Notes under the pieces: model-generated
What the model was told of the DNA's origin: nothing
Databases searched by the model: none
What the model saw: the letters and a program-made list of their open reading frames with translations, nothing else
Position numbers and translations under genes: made by a program
Assembly (NCBI GenBank): GCA_024742395.1
Contig: JANSYO010000022.1
Coordinates: forward strand, 1-60,572
Length of the DNA stretch: 60,572 nt
Source of the DNA: Cytophagales bacterium
Lineage (GTDB): Bacteria; Bacteroidota; Bacteroidia; Cytophagales; Spirosomataceae
Reading direction: 5' to 3'
Part shown: positions 53,093 through 60,572 of the stretch, piece by piece
Numbering within the stretch: position 1 is the stretch's first letter
Layout: each line of letters opens with the position of its first letter

Positions 53093-53986
53093 CTATTTTC
53101 GGTTAATCAGGTAAACACCAAATAATGTCACTCCCATACCCATATAATGCCATAAAGAAATGAGTTCTCCATCCAATAAACCGGCAGCCATGGCTACAAT
53201 GGGTATCAGATATGTCACGGAGGAAGCAAACACCGGAGATGTTATTTGCAGCAGGTAATTAAAAATGACCAAAGCCAAGGAGGTGTTTATTCCCGCCAAA
53301 CAAAGAAGATAAACTAAAACCAGCCTGTTTTCAGGAAGTAAAATCTTATGAAAAAAGTCTGTAAAAGGTAGAATACAAAAAGCCGCAAAACCCACAATTA
53401 AGAAGGCTACAGAAGTCAGATATAAGGGATGAATATTTTTTAAATATTTACTGATTATGTTTACGTTAAAGCCATACATAAAAGTGGCAGACATAGCCAG
53501 CAGAGCATAAGGATTTGCAAAGTTCAATTTGCCATCGTTTCCTGATAGTACCAGAAGCAAACTTCCGGTAAAGCCCAATAGAATACCAATAACCTGATTT
53601 TTTGTTACCACCGTAGCAAAAAACAAGGCCCCAATTATCAGTACAAAAATGGGAGTTGTGGAGTTCAGTGTACCTGCTAAGGAGCTATTGAGTTTGCTAC
53701 CTACCAGTGAAAAAATAAATGCCGGAAACAGATTACCCAAAGCACCTGAGAGAATTACCCATTTTATTTTTTGTTTTGGGACTACCTTTAGCCCCTTATA
53801 AGCCCAGGGCAAGAGGAAGACGCCGGCTAAGAATACACGTGCCGCCCCAAGCTCAATTGGGGACAACACCACAACAATCTTTTTTATGAACAGAAAAGAC
53901 ATTCCCCATATTATACTTAAAAAAAGCAGTATCCCCCATGCTATAAGTCCCTGAGATGGAGGATTTTTCGTTATCAAATTTTGCAT
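53093..53986 (-). CDS. EamA/DMT-family transporter
   Basis: 297 residues with about ten transmembrane helices in two homologous halves (first from WGILLFLSIIWGMSFLFIKK, second from YALLAMSATFMYGFNVNII). Members export metabolites such as amino acids or nucleotide derivatives across the inner membrane; the substrate cannot be predicted. It is divergent from the double-thioredoxin lipoprotein gene, 140 bp apart. Confidence 0.87.
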   Translation of the reverse strand: MQNLITKNPPSQGLIAWGILLFLSIIWGMSFLFIKKIVVVLSPIELGAARVFLAGVFLLPWAYKGLKVVPKQKIKWVILSGALGNLFPAFIFSLVGSKLNSSLAGTLNSTTPIFVLIIGALFFATVVTKNQVIGILLGFTGSLLLVLSGNDGKLNFANPYALLAMSATFMYGFNVNIISKYLKNIHPLYLTSVAFLIVGFAAFCILPFTDFFHKILLPENRLVLVYLLCLAGINTSLALVIFNYLLQITSPVFASSVTYLIPIVAMAAGLLDGELISLWHYMGMGVTLFGVYLINRK

Positions 53987-54065
53987 AAAGCCAGGTTTAA
54001 CGATCTGTTGATCTATAATAGACCAAGAGAATGAATGGGTAGATCGTAGGTATTAAAAAACATTG

Positions 54066-54093
54066 TTGCTAAGGTAAATAATACCGTATTTTG
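54066..54093 (+). promoter_or_regulatory. Promoter of the double-thioredoxin lipoprotein gene
   Basis: TTG (54066-54068), 18 bp, then TATTTTG (54087-54093), one base short of the full TAnnTTTG. It lies 33 bp before the ATG. Confidence 0.5.
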
Positions 54094-54126
54094 AACTTCA
54101 ACCATTATACCTAAAAACAAAAGAAG

Positions 54127-55293
54127 ATGAAGAAAACCCTATTTTTTCTTGGAGTCATCGCATTAGGTGCCTGTAATAGCACTACTGATACCCAGACAGA
54201 AACGGAAGAAGCTGTAGATGTCCCGGTGATAAACAGCAAGGATGTAAAGACACTTGAAATTGGAGCAAGTGCCCCGGACTTTAAACTAATGGGAATAGAT
54301 GATAAAGAATATACACTCGATAGCTTTAAAGATGCCGATATTCTTGCGGTCCTTTTCACTTGCAATCACTGCCCTACTGCTCAGGCCTATGAGGACAGAG
54401 TGCAGCAATATGTAAATGACTACAGTTCAAAAGGAGTAAAGCTGGTAGCTATAAGCCCTAACGCTGACAAAGCAGTACGTTTTGATGAATTAGGCTACAC
54501 AGATCTGAGTGATAGCTTTGAAGAAATGAAAATCAGAGCTAAGGATAAGAATTATACCTATCCCTATTTATATGACGGTGCCACACAGCAAATTGCGGCA
54601 AAGTATGGTCCAATTGCCACACCGCACGTTTTCTTGTTTGACAAGGACAGAAAACTTCAATATGTAGGTAGAATAGATGACGACGAGCATATTGGCAAAG
54701 CCAAAGTACATGACTTACGCAATGCAACTGATGCAATGCTGGCTGGAGAGACACCGAATCCTGCCGTCACCAAAACCTTTGGATGCTCAATTAAATGGAT
54801 GGAAAAAGCCCAATCAAAGCTTGATGAGGTAGAAGGCTGGGCCAAAGAAGATGTGACGCTGGAAAAAGCCAACCTTTCTAAATTGAAAGAGGTTATGGCC
54901 AACAAAGGCTCTGGCAAATACAGATTGGTCAACGTATGGGCTACCTGGTGTGGCCCATGTGTTGCAGAGTTTCAAGGTTTGGTAGAATCAGATAAAATGT
55001 ACAGAAATCGTGATTTTGAATTCGTAACGGTTTCAAATGACGAGGCAGATAATTTTGACAACACCTTGAAATTCCTAAAAAAGAAATACGCCAGCAACAC
55101 CAATTATATACTTGAGGAAGGCATCAATAAATATGATATGATTGAAGCTATTGACCCTGATTGGCAAGGAGCTCTTCCGTATACGGTATTAATCTCACCT
55201 GAAGGCAAGAAAATCTATACCCAAATGGGCGAAATATATGTACAGGAATTAAGAAAAGAAATAGCTGATAATATTGGAAGGTACTTTGATTAA
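54127..55293 (+). CDS. Lipoprotein with two thioredoxin-fold domains
   Basis: 388 residues. Lipobox LGAC (Cys16). Domain 1 (about 42-215) is an AhpC/redoxin-like fold with FTCNHCPTAQAY (Cys79, Cys82) and IATPHVFLFD as the cis-Pro loop. A linker carries GCSIKW (Cys220). Domain 2 (about 245-388) is a TlpA/thioredoxin-like fold with WATWCGPCVAEF (Cys275, Cys278) and a cis-Pro loop LPYTVLISPEG. A periplasm-facing thiol-disulfide protein, likely a reductase relay; partners are unknown. It is not in an obvious operon. Confidence 0.88.
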   Translation: MKKTLFFLGVIALGACNSTTDTQTETEEAVDVPVINSKDVKTLEIGASAPDFKLMGIDDKEYTLDSFKDADILAVLFTCNHCPTAQAYEDRVQQYVNDYSSKGVKLVAISPNADKAVRFDELGYTDLSDSFEEMKIRAKDKNYTYPYLYDGATQQIAAKYGPIATPHVFLFDKDRKLQYVGRIDDDEHIGKAKVHDLRNATDAMLAGETPNPAVTKTFGCSIKWMEKAQSKLDEVEGWAKEDVTLEKANLSKLKEVMANKGSGKYRLVNVWATWCGPCVAEFQGLVESDKMYRNRDFEFVTVSNDEADNFDNTLKFLKKKYASNTNYILEEGINKYDMIEAIDPDWQGALPYTVLISPEGKKIYTQMGEIYVQELRKEIADNIGRYFD

Positions 55294-55316
55294 ACAAGCC
55301 TGTCATTAAAAGACTA

Positions 55317-55350
55317 AAATAGTCGACTTTCATCGGTCGGCTATTTTTTT
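55317..55350 (+). terminator. Intrinsic terminator after the double-thioredoxin gene
   Basis: An 11-bp stem (55317-55327 with 55336-55346, one T-G wobble) followed by a T run. Confidence 0.92.
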
Positions 55351-55526
55351 TGACCGTTAACTAATTTTTTAAACCTCGTTTACACCAAAGATTTGGCGTC
55401 AAAACTGACCAAATAGCCTTTTGAGATATCGAAAATGATAGTTTTTTAGATAAAAACGATTATTTTATGCCGTTTATTAAAAAAAAGGACAGTATAGTAT
55501 GCCAATGAAAACATTTCGAGATAATA

Positions 55527-55556
55527 TTGCACCAAGGTATTTTTTATATAACTTTC
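55527..55556 (+). promoter_or_regulatory. Promoter of the second SusC/SusD operon
   Basis: TTG (55527-55529), 19 bp, TAACTTTC (55549-55556), matching TTG-N19-TAnnTTTG at all but the last base. It predicts a leader of about 80 nt before the SusC ATG. The remaining 55351-55526 is AT-rich with no gene seen. Confidence 0.65.
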
Positions 55557-55645
55557 CTCAGAAATTATTAAACAAATCAACCTTAACAGACCCTAATACC
55601 TTTTTAAATCAGCGTTTATTATTATTCAACTTAATTCTTTAATTC

Positions 55646-58600
55646 ATGAAAAAACCTAGACTTAAAAATCCTGCTAGTCTCCTGAGAGGGTCGACCTGGC
55701 AGTCCTTTTTGGTGACAAGCAGTCTTATGCTTGCTTTTTTGTTTTGCTCTATGCAATCGGTTGCTCAAGTTACCGGAACAGTCAATGGCGATGACGGAAC
55801 TTCGCTTCCCGGAGTAAGTGTCGTTGTAAAAGGTACGACTACCGGTACCACTACTGATGCTGATGGAAAATACAGTATTGTCGCTCCGGCAAACTCAACC
55901 CTGACCTTCTCTTTTGTGGGTTACGTTACCGAAGAAATTAATATCGGCAATCGTAATGTAATTGATGTTACTTTAGGAACTGATGCTGCCGCTTTAGAAG
56001 AAGTAGTGGTAATTGGATACGGTACTCAGAAAAAGAGTCAGCTAACCGGTGCTATCTCTACAGTGAAAGCTCAGGACATTAAAGATTTGCCAATTGAGAA
56101 TACTCAGCAGGCACTTCAAGGTCGTGTAGCTGGTGTAGACGTTATGCAAGCGGGTAGTAAGCCTGGTACTCAGCCACGTGTAGTAATCCGTGGTCGTCGT
56201 TCTCCGAATGCCAGCTCTGACCCACTTTACGTGTTAGATGGTATCCCTTTAGTAGGAGGAATCGGTGACATTAACCCTAACGACATCGCCTCTATGGAGG
56301 TTCTTAAAGATGCTTCAGCCACTGCCATCTATGGTGCCAGAGGTGCTAACGGGGTAGTTCTGATTACTTCAAGAAGAGGTACTAACACAGGTAAGCCAAC
56401 AATCTTCTATGATGCTTACTATGGTGTTTCTGAAACGCTAAAAACTATGAATTTCATGGATGGTACTCAATTTGCCGACGCAAAAAGAGAAGCCTACCGT
56501 CTGAAAAACCCGGATGGCACACTAGGTGAGCTGCAGCCGGATGGTGTTGTCTTTACTGATATTGAACTTGATGGTATTGCCCAAGGCCGTTCTACCGATT
56601 ACATTGCCGGTCTTTTACGTCAAGGAAACAGACAAAACCACTCTTTTGGTATTGCAGGTGGTGATGAGAAGACAAAGTACTATATGTCTTTAAACTACTA
56701 TAAAGACAATGGTGTAGTTTACAATCAGGATTACAATAGAAATGTACTAAGAGTAAACCTTGATCATCAGTTATCAAAGAACATTTCAATGGGTATGTCT
56801 ACCTTCATTAACTACTCAATCAGAAATGGAGAAAGCTTCAATCCGCTTGGAGGAGCCATGCGTGAGAACCCGCTTGGTCAACCATACAATCCTGATGGTA
56901 CATTAAACTTTTTACCAACAGAAGATGGATTGAGATCAAACCCATTTTCAGAAATTGTAGAAGGTGCGTATATAGACAGAAGAAAGACGAACAGAATGTT
57001 CTCTGGCCTTTATGCTGAAGCAAAAATTATTGACGGTCTTACTTACAGATTAAATTTCGGACCTGATTTCTCTACAAACAAAAGAGATATCTTTCAAGGA
57101 AGATACACAAATGCTCGTCGTTTAGCTCCACCTAGAGCTCTCACTGATAACATTAACTCTTTCAATTATGTAGTTGAAAATATCTTGAATTATAACAAGA
57201 CAATTGGGAAGCATAATTTCAACATCACTGGTGTACAATCACTACAGAAAGACAATTATGAGTTGAATGGAATCACCGTTCAGGATATTCCATCTGAAAG
57301 TCAGCAATTCTATAATTTCGGAAATGCAGCGATCATTGAAGGTGTTAGATCTGACCTGGTACAAAGAACCATCCTATCTTATATGGGTAGAATCAACTAT
57401 GGTTTCAATGAGAAGTATCTATTAACAGCCACTTTAAGAGCTGACGGAGCTTCACAGTTTGGTAACAATACAAAATGGGGTTATTTCCCGGGTGTTGCTC
57501 TGGCATGGAATCTTTCAAGCGAAGAATTTCTTAGAAATGTATCTGCCATTGATAACATGAAACTTCGTGTTAGTTATGGTTCAATAGGTAACCAGGCCAT
57601 CTCTCCTTATCAAACACAAGGTTTGTTAAGCAAGGTAGCTTATAACTTTGGTGACAATGCTTACTTTGGGTATGCTCCAAGCACCATTGGTAACCCTGAC
57701 TTGAAATGGGAAACTTCTACCACACTTAACCTTGGTTTAGACTTTAGCTTATTCAGAGGACGTGTATCTGGTACATTAGAGTATTACGATGTGACTACAA
57801 GTGACCTACTTCTTCGTAGAAACCTTCCACCTTCCATTGGCTTTACCGAAGTAACTACAAACGTAGGTGCTACCAGAAACAATGGTATTGAAGGTACTTT
57901 CAGCACGGTTAACGTAGATAACAGAAATGGATTCAAATGGTCTACAGACTTCCAGTTCTTTATGAACAAAGAGCAGTTTGTAGAACTACCAAACGGAGAC
58001 GATGTTGGAAACAACTGGTATATTGGTCAGCCACTATCTGTAATCTATGATTATAAGAAAATCGGTATCTGGCAGGCAGACGAGTTTGATGAAGCTAAAT
58101 CTTACGGAAGTGAGGTAGGTGAAATCAAAATATTAGACGCTAATAATGACGGAAAATACTCTGCAGATGATAGAGTAATTCAGGGTTCTGGTGTTCCTAA
58201 ATTCTCAGGTGGTATTACAAACAGGTTTAAGTTCAACAATTTTGATCTATCCTTCTTTGTTTATGCACGTTTAGGACAAACGATCAGATCGAACTTCCAC
58301 TCAAGCAACAACTCGCTTTTTGGACGTTATAACAATATCGTGGTAGATTACTGGACGCCTACCAACCCTTCAAACGAAACTCCAAGACCGAATCAAAACC
58401 AGGAATTCCCGAAATGGGGTTCTTCTATGAATATCTTTGATGGTTCATTCGTAAAGGTTAGAAACATAAACTTAGGTTATAAGTTTGCTCCTGAAGCTGC
58501 GAATAAATTAGGTATGCAATCACTGAGAATTTACAGCTCTATTCAGCAGCCATTTATCTTTTCTTCTTTCATTTCAAAGTATAACGGTATAGACCCAGAG

Positions 58601-58681
58601 ACAGACATCGATGACAATCTTGACGGCAATGTCAGCCCAGCTGTATGGACTGCCACCATTGGTCTGAACGTTACATTTTAA
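55646..58681 (+). CDS. SusC-like TonB-linked outer-membrane protein
   Basis: 1,011 residues. A long signal region (1-41, ending SVAQ), a CarboxypepD_reg-like domain (43-112; LPGVSVVVKGTTTGT), the EEVVVIGYG TonB-box-like segment (118-126), plug (about 135-250; YVLDGIP, SATAIYGARGANGVVLIT) and a barrel ending in the strand WTATIGLNVTF. It imports large ligands with TonB energy and is paired with the SusD downstream. The ligand is not predictable; no catabolic enzymes are in the unit. Intact, unlike the first SusC. Confidence 0.95.
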   Translation: MKKPRLKNPASLLRGSTWQSFLVTSSLMLAFLFCSMQSVAQVTGTVNGDDGTSLPGVSVVVKGTTTGTTTDADGKYSIVAPANSTLTFSFVGYVTEEINIGNRNVIDVTLGTDAAALEEVVVIGYGTQKKSQLTGAISTVKAQDIKDLPIENTQQALQGRVAGVDVMQAGSKPGTQPRVVIRGRRSPNASSDPLYVLDGIPLVGGIGDINPNDIASMEVLKDASATAIYGARGANGVVLITSRRGTNTGKPTIFYDAYYGVSETLKTMNFMDGTQFADAKREAYRLKNPDGTLGELQPDGVVFTDIELDGIAQGRSTDYIAGLLRQGNRQNHSFGIAGGDEKTKYYMSLNYYKDNGVVYNQDYNRNVLRVNLDHQLSKNISMGMSTFINYSIRNGESFNPLGGAMRENPLGQPYNPDGTLNFLPTEDGLRSNPFSEIVEGAYIDRRKTNRMFSGLYAEAKIIDGLTYRLNFGPDFSTNKRDIFQGRYTNARRLAPPRALTDNINSFNYVVENILNYNKTIGKHNFNITGVQSLQKDNYELNGITVQDIPSESQQFYNFGNAAIIEGVRSDLVQRTILSYMGRINYGFNEKYLLTATLRADGASQFGNNTKWGYFPGVALAWNLSSEEFLRNVSAIDNMKLRVSYGSIGNQAISPYQTQGLLSKVAYNFGDNAYFGYAPSTIGNPDLKWETSTTLNLGLDFSLFRGRVSGTLEYYDVTTSDLLLRRNLPPSIGFTEVTTNVGATRNNGIEGTFSTVNVDNRNGFKWSTDFQFFMNKEQFVELPNGDDVGNNWYIGQPLSVIYDYKKIGIWQADEFDEAKSYGSEVGEIKILDANNDGKYSADDRVIQGSGVPKFSGGITNRFKFNNFDLSFFVYARLGQTIRSNFHSSNNSLFGRYNNIVVDYWTPTNPSNETPRPNQNQEFPKWGSSMNIFDGSFVKVRNINLGYKFAPEAANKLGMQSLRIYSSIQQPFIFSSFISKYNGIDPETDIDDNLDGNVSPAVWTATIGLNVTF

Positions 58682-58702
58682 TCCTTAAATGATAAATAAA
58701 TA

Positions 58703-60385
58703 ATGAAAAATAAATTTAAACATATACTAAGTAGATCGGCCAAATACATGCGTGTTGCCGTTCTGCCCGTTGCTCTAATGTTTACTACTCAGAGCTGCGA
58801 AAACATCCTTGACGAAGTAGTAGTTAGTAACATCTCTAATGATTACATCAATACACCAAAGGGTTTTGATGATGCAATTTCTGCAGCCTACGGATACCTT
58901 CGTACATATTACGCACAGGAGATTGGAATGACCATGTCTCAAATGGGTACCGATACCTTTACAAATGGTGCTGATGGTAGCTATAAGCGTTATGGTCTTT
59001 ACACATCTGATCTTGATGGTCGTGATAACTGGGTACGTACCTTATGGAGAGAATTCTACAAGGGAATAAATACTTGTAACGCGATTATAGACAGAAGTTC
59101 TGAAATAGAAGGACTTTCTCCTACTGCTCTTTCTGAAGGTGTAGCCCAGGCTAAAGCACTTCGTGCATTGTTCTATTTTACATTGGTTCAGCATTATGGC
59201 GATCTTGATTTAAGACTAAATGAAACAAATGGTCCTGTTACAGAAATCACAAGAACTAGTGAGTCAGCTGTATACGATCAGATAATCAAAGATTTCAATG
59301 ATGCTTATGGTGACTTACCTGCACAATCAAGCGAATGGGGTCGTTTTACTCAAATGGCTGTAGATGGTTTCTTAACCAAAGTTTACATCACAAGAGCTAC
59401 TCGTCCTTTCGGTTCTGCAGCTGATTATGCTACAGCAGAGTCGTATGGTAAAAAAGTTATCAATAACTATGACAGAGAATTATTGGCTGATTTTGCTGAT
59501 ATTTTTGAATTAGGAAATGATGAGAATAAAGAAGCCATTTTCTCAGTACAGTTTAGCTATGACCTGCTTTCTGCCGGTGGATTTGGTAACAGATGGCACT
59601 TATACTACCTGATGGAGTATGACACTCAGCCAGGTATGAGTCGTGTTCTTGAGGTTGGTCGTCCGTGGAAGAGACTTCGTCCTACTGACTATACTTACAA
59701 TCAAGTAATGGTTAACAGAGATGTAGACGCCAGATATGACAAGAGTTTCAAGAAAGTATTCTATGCTACCAAGACAGGTACATTCCCTACGTTCCTTGAT
59801 AAGTCAAAACCTGAAATTACTGTTTCTGTAGGTGACACTGCGATCTTTATGCCTGGTTATGAAATGTCTGAGGCAGAAAGAGCAAAAAGACCATACCAGG
59901 TTTATACGCCTAGCATGTATCAGGAAAAGCAGTTTGGTGTTTTAGGCAAATTCTTAGATCCATTACGTGCTAGTATCAATGAAGTACAGGGTGGTCGTGA
60001 CTTTGTCTTGATCAGACTTGCTGATGTTCATTTATTAGTAGCAGAATGTTTAATTAAGCAAGGCAAAAATGCTGAAGCTGCTGAGCATATCAATAAAGTA
60101 CGTAGAAGAGCTGCTTACCCGGGTAAAGCCGCTGAAATGGAAATCACTGCTGATCAAGCTACGATGGAGTTCCTTTATGATGAAAGAGCTCGTGAGCTAT
60201 TAGGAGAAGGCCATAGATGGACAGACCTTAAGCGTTGGGGAAATCTTGTAGAAAGAGTGCGTATGTACAATGATTATGGTGCACCAAATATTCAGGAACA
60301 CCATATGTATCGTCCAATTCCACAAGAGCAAATTGACCTTGTAGATGGTGGAAATGCATCTTTCCCTCAGAACCCTGGATACTAG
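58703..60385 (+). CDS. SusD/RagB-family surface lipoprotein
   Basis: 560 residues. Lipobox TTQSC (Cys32) with a basic N-terminus. The SusD fold shows the N-terminal helices (GFDDAISAAYGYLR, AQAKALRALFYFTLVQHYGDL) and the C-terminal RagB end (FLYDERARELLGEGHRWTDLKRWG, then MYRPIPQEQIDL). It begins 21 bp after SusC and is the lid of that transporter. It is of the larger SusD type and is not a close copy of the first SusD. Confidence 0.95.
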   Translation: MKNKFKHILSRSAKYMRVAVLPVALMFTTQSCENILDEVVVSNISNDYINTPKGFDDAISAAYGYLRTYYAQEIGMTMSQMGTDTFTNGADGSYKRYGLYTSDLDGRDNWVRTLWREFYKGINTCNAIIDRSSEIEGLSPTALSEGVAQAKALRALFYFTLVQHYGDLDLRLNETNGPVTEITRTSESAVYDQIIKDFNDAYGDLPAQSSEWGRFTQMAVDGFLTKVYITRATRPFGSAADYATAESYGKKVINNYDRELLADFADIFELGNDENKEAIFSVQFSYDLLSAGGFGNRWHLYYLMEYDTQPGMSRVLEVGRPWKRLRPTDYTYNQVMVNRDVDARYDKSFKKVFYATKTGTFPTFLDKSKPEITVSVGDTAIFMPGYEMSEAERAKRPYQVYTPSMYQEKQFGVLGKFLDPLRASINEVQGGRDFVLIRLADVHLLVAECLIKQGKNAEAAEHINKVRRRAAYPGKAAEMEITADQATMEFLYDERARELLGEGHRWTDLKRWGNLVERVRMYNDYGAPNIQEHHMYRPIPQEQIDLVDGGNASFPQNPGY

Positions 60386-60421
60386 AATTGTAAAATCTTA
60401 ACTACATAGTTTAAGACATAA

Positions 60422-60447
60422 AGAGGCTGTCTCAAAACACAGCCTCT
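60422..60447 (+). terminator. Hairpin after the second SusD
   Basis: A perfect 9-bp stem AGAGGCTGT (60422-60430) with ACAGCCTCT (60439-60447). The T run expected of a strong terminator is missing on both sides. The stem sequence resembles both common Bacteroidota terminators and the ends of some insertion sequences. Confidence 0.6.
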
Positions 60448-60572
60448 GCCCTGCAACTTCTGCCCCGCTGCTTGGGGGGCACTCGCCCCAGAGCTCAGCA
60501 CAAGAACAGAAAAAGCCACGGGTTTGTTGTCCACTGCTCTCGAAAGAAGAAAAGCCACAAACCGTGCTCAAT
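60448..60572. other. GC-rich, repeat-like edge sequence
   Basis: About 125 bp richer in GC than the rest of the window, with G and C runs (GGGGGG near 60474). An inverted repeat pairs CACGGGTTTGT (about 60518) with ACAAACCGTG (about 60558). No gene seen. It may be the edge of a repetitive or mobile element that continues outside. Confidence 0.4.

Noticed and set aside
1-60572. CRISPR arrays, tRNA or rRNA genes
   Set aside because: No regularly spaced short direct repeats with unique spacers, cloverleaf with a CCA-type end, or rRNA-like stretch was seen in the intergenic regions; an automated tRNA scan could not be run.

Overview
The window is a chromosomal segment of a Bacteroidota bacterium, most likely of the order Cytophagales and probably marine. 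The signs are two SusC/SusD pairs, a type IX secretion (T9SS) sorting domain, many lipoproteins, a Bacteroidota-type LptD, sulfatase and hexosaminidase genes, and promoters of the Bacteroidota form (TTG about 19 nt upstream of TAnnTTTG). No rRNA, tRNA, CRISPR array, integrase or complete insertion sequence was seen.

Layout. 1-11096 (minus): one open reading frame that leaves the window, encoding a giant secreted multidomain adhesin of at least 3,698 residues. Near its visible C-terminal side it carries four DUF11-type repeats with Asp-rich linkers, and one repeat unit is a GC-rich cassette flanked by 159-bp direct repeats. 11.5-20.4 kb: argH, a Cys-rich secreted protein with an internal duplication, a PfkB kinase, a TonB-dependent receptor with a partner lipoprotein, and a 3-coathanger-type secreted protein. 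20.5-26.2 kb: an envelope block (lptD, divergent amidase and mlaD) plus a CvfB-like S1 protein. 26.2-34.3 kb: a structured leader, a frameshifted SusC, a SusD, a small lipoprotein, a Tat-signal PLP aminotransferase and an AEC-family permease. 34.4-39.0 kb: lysS, an Lrp/AsnC regulator, a FabH-like synthase, a TauE/SafE permease and a rhodanese. 39.1-47.1 kb: GH20 hexosaminidase, a small outer-membrane protein, a sulfatase, a heme-c/VCBS lipoprotein and gamma-glutamyltransferase. 47.2-55.3 kb: a gene broken by a nonsense codon, a MacB-type permease, a small anchored protein, an M1 peptidase with a T9SS tail, pyrH-frr, an EamA transporter and a double-thioredoxin lipoprotein. 55.6-60.4 kb: a second, intact SusC/SusD pair, followed by a GC-rich repeat-like tail at the window edge.

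How the parts fit. Most genes build the cell envelope or handle extracellular polymers and peptides: outer-membrane uptake (two SusCD pairs and a TonB receptor), periplasmic or surface hydrolysis (GH20, sulfatase, GGT, M1 peptidase), LPS and phospholipid transport (LptD, MlaD) and adhesion (giant protein). Housekeeping genes (argH, lysS, pyrH, frr, fabH-like) lie between them as short units, many closed by clear intrinsic terminators. The points most worth a second look are the recombination-prone repeat cassette in the adhesin, the C5-tract frameshift in the first SusC, the putatively exported aminotransferase beside it, and the nonsense-interrupted gene at 47.4 kb.
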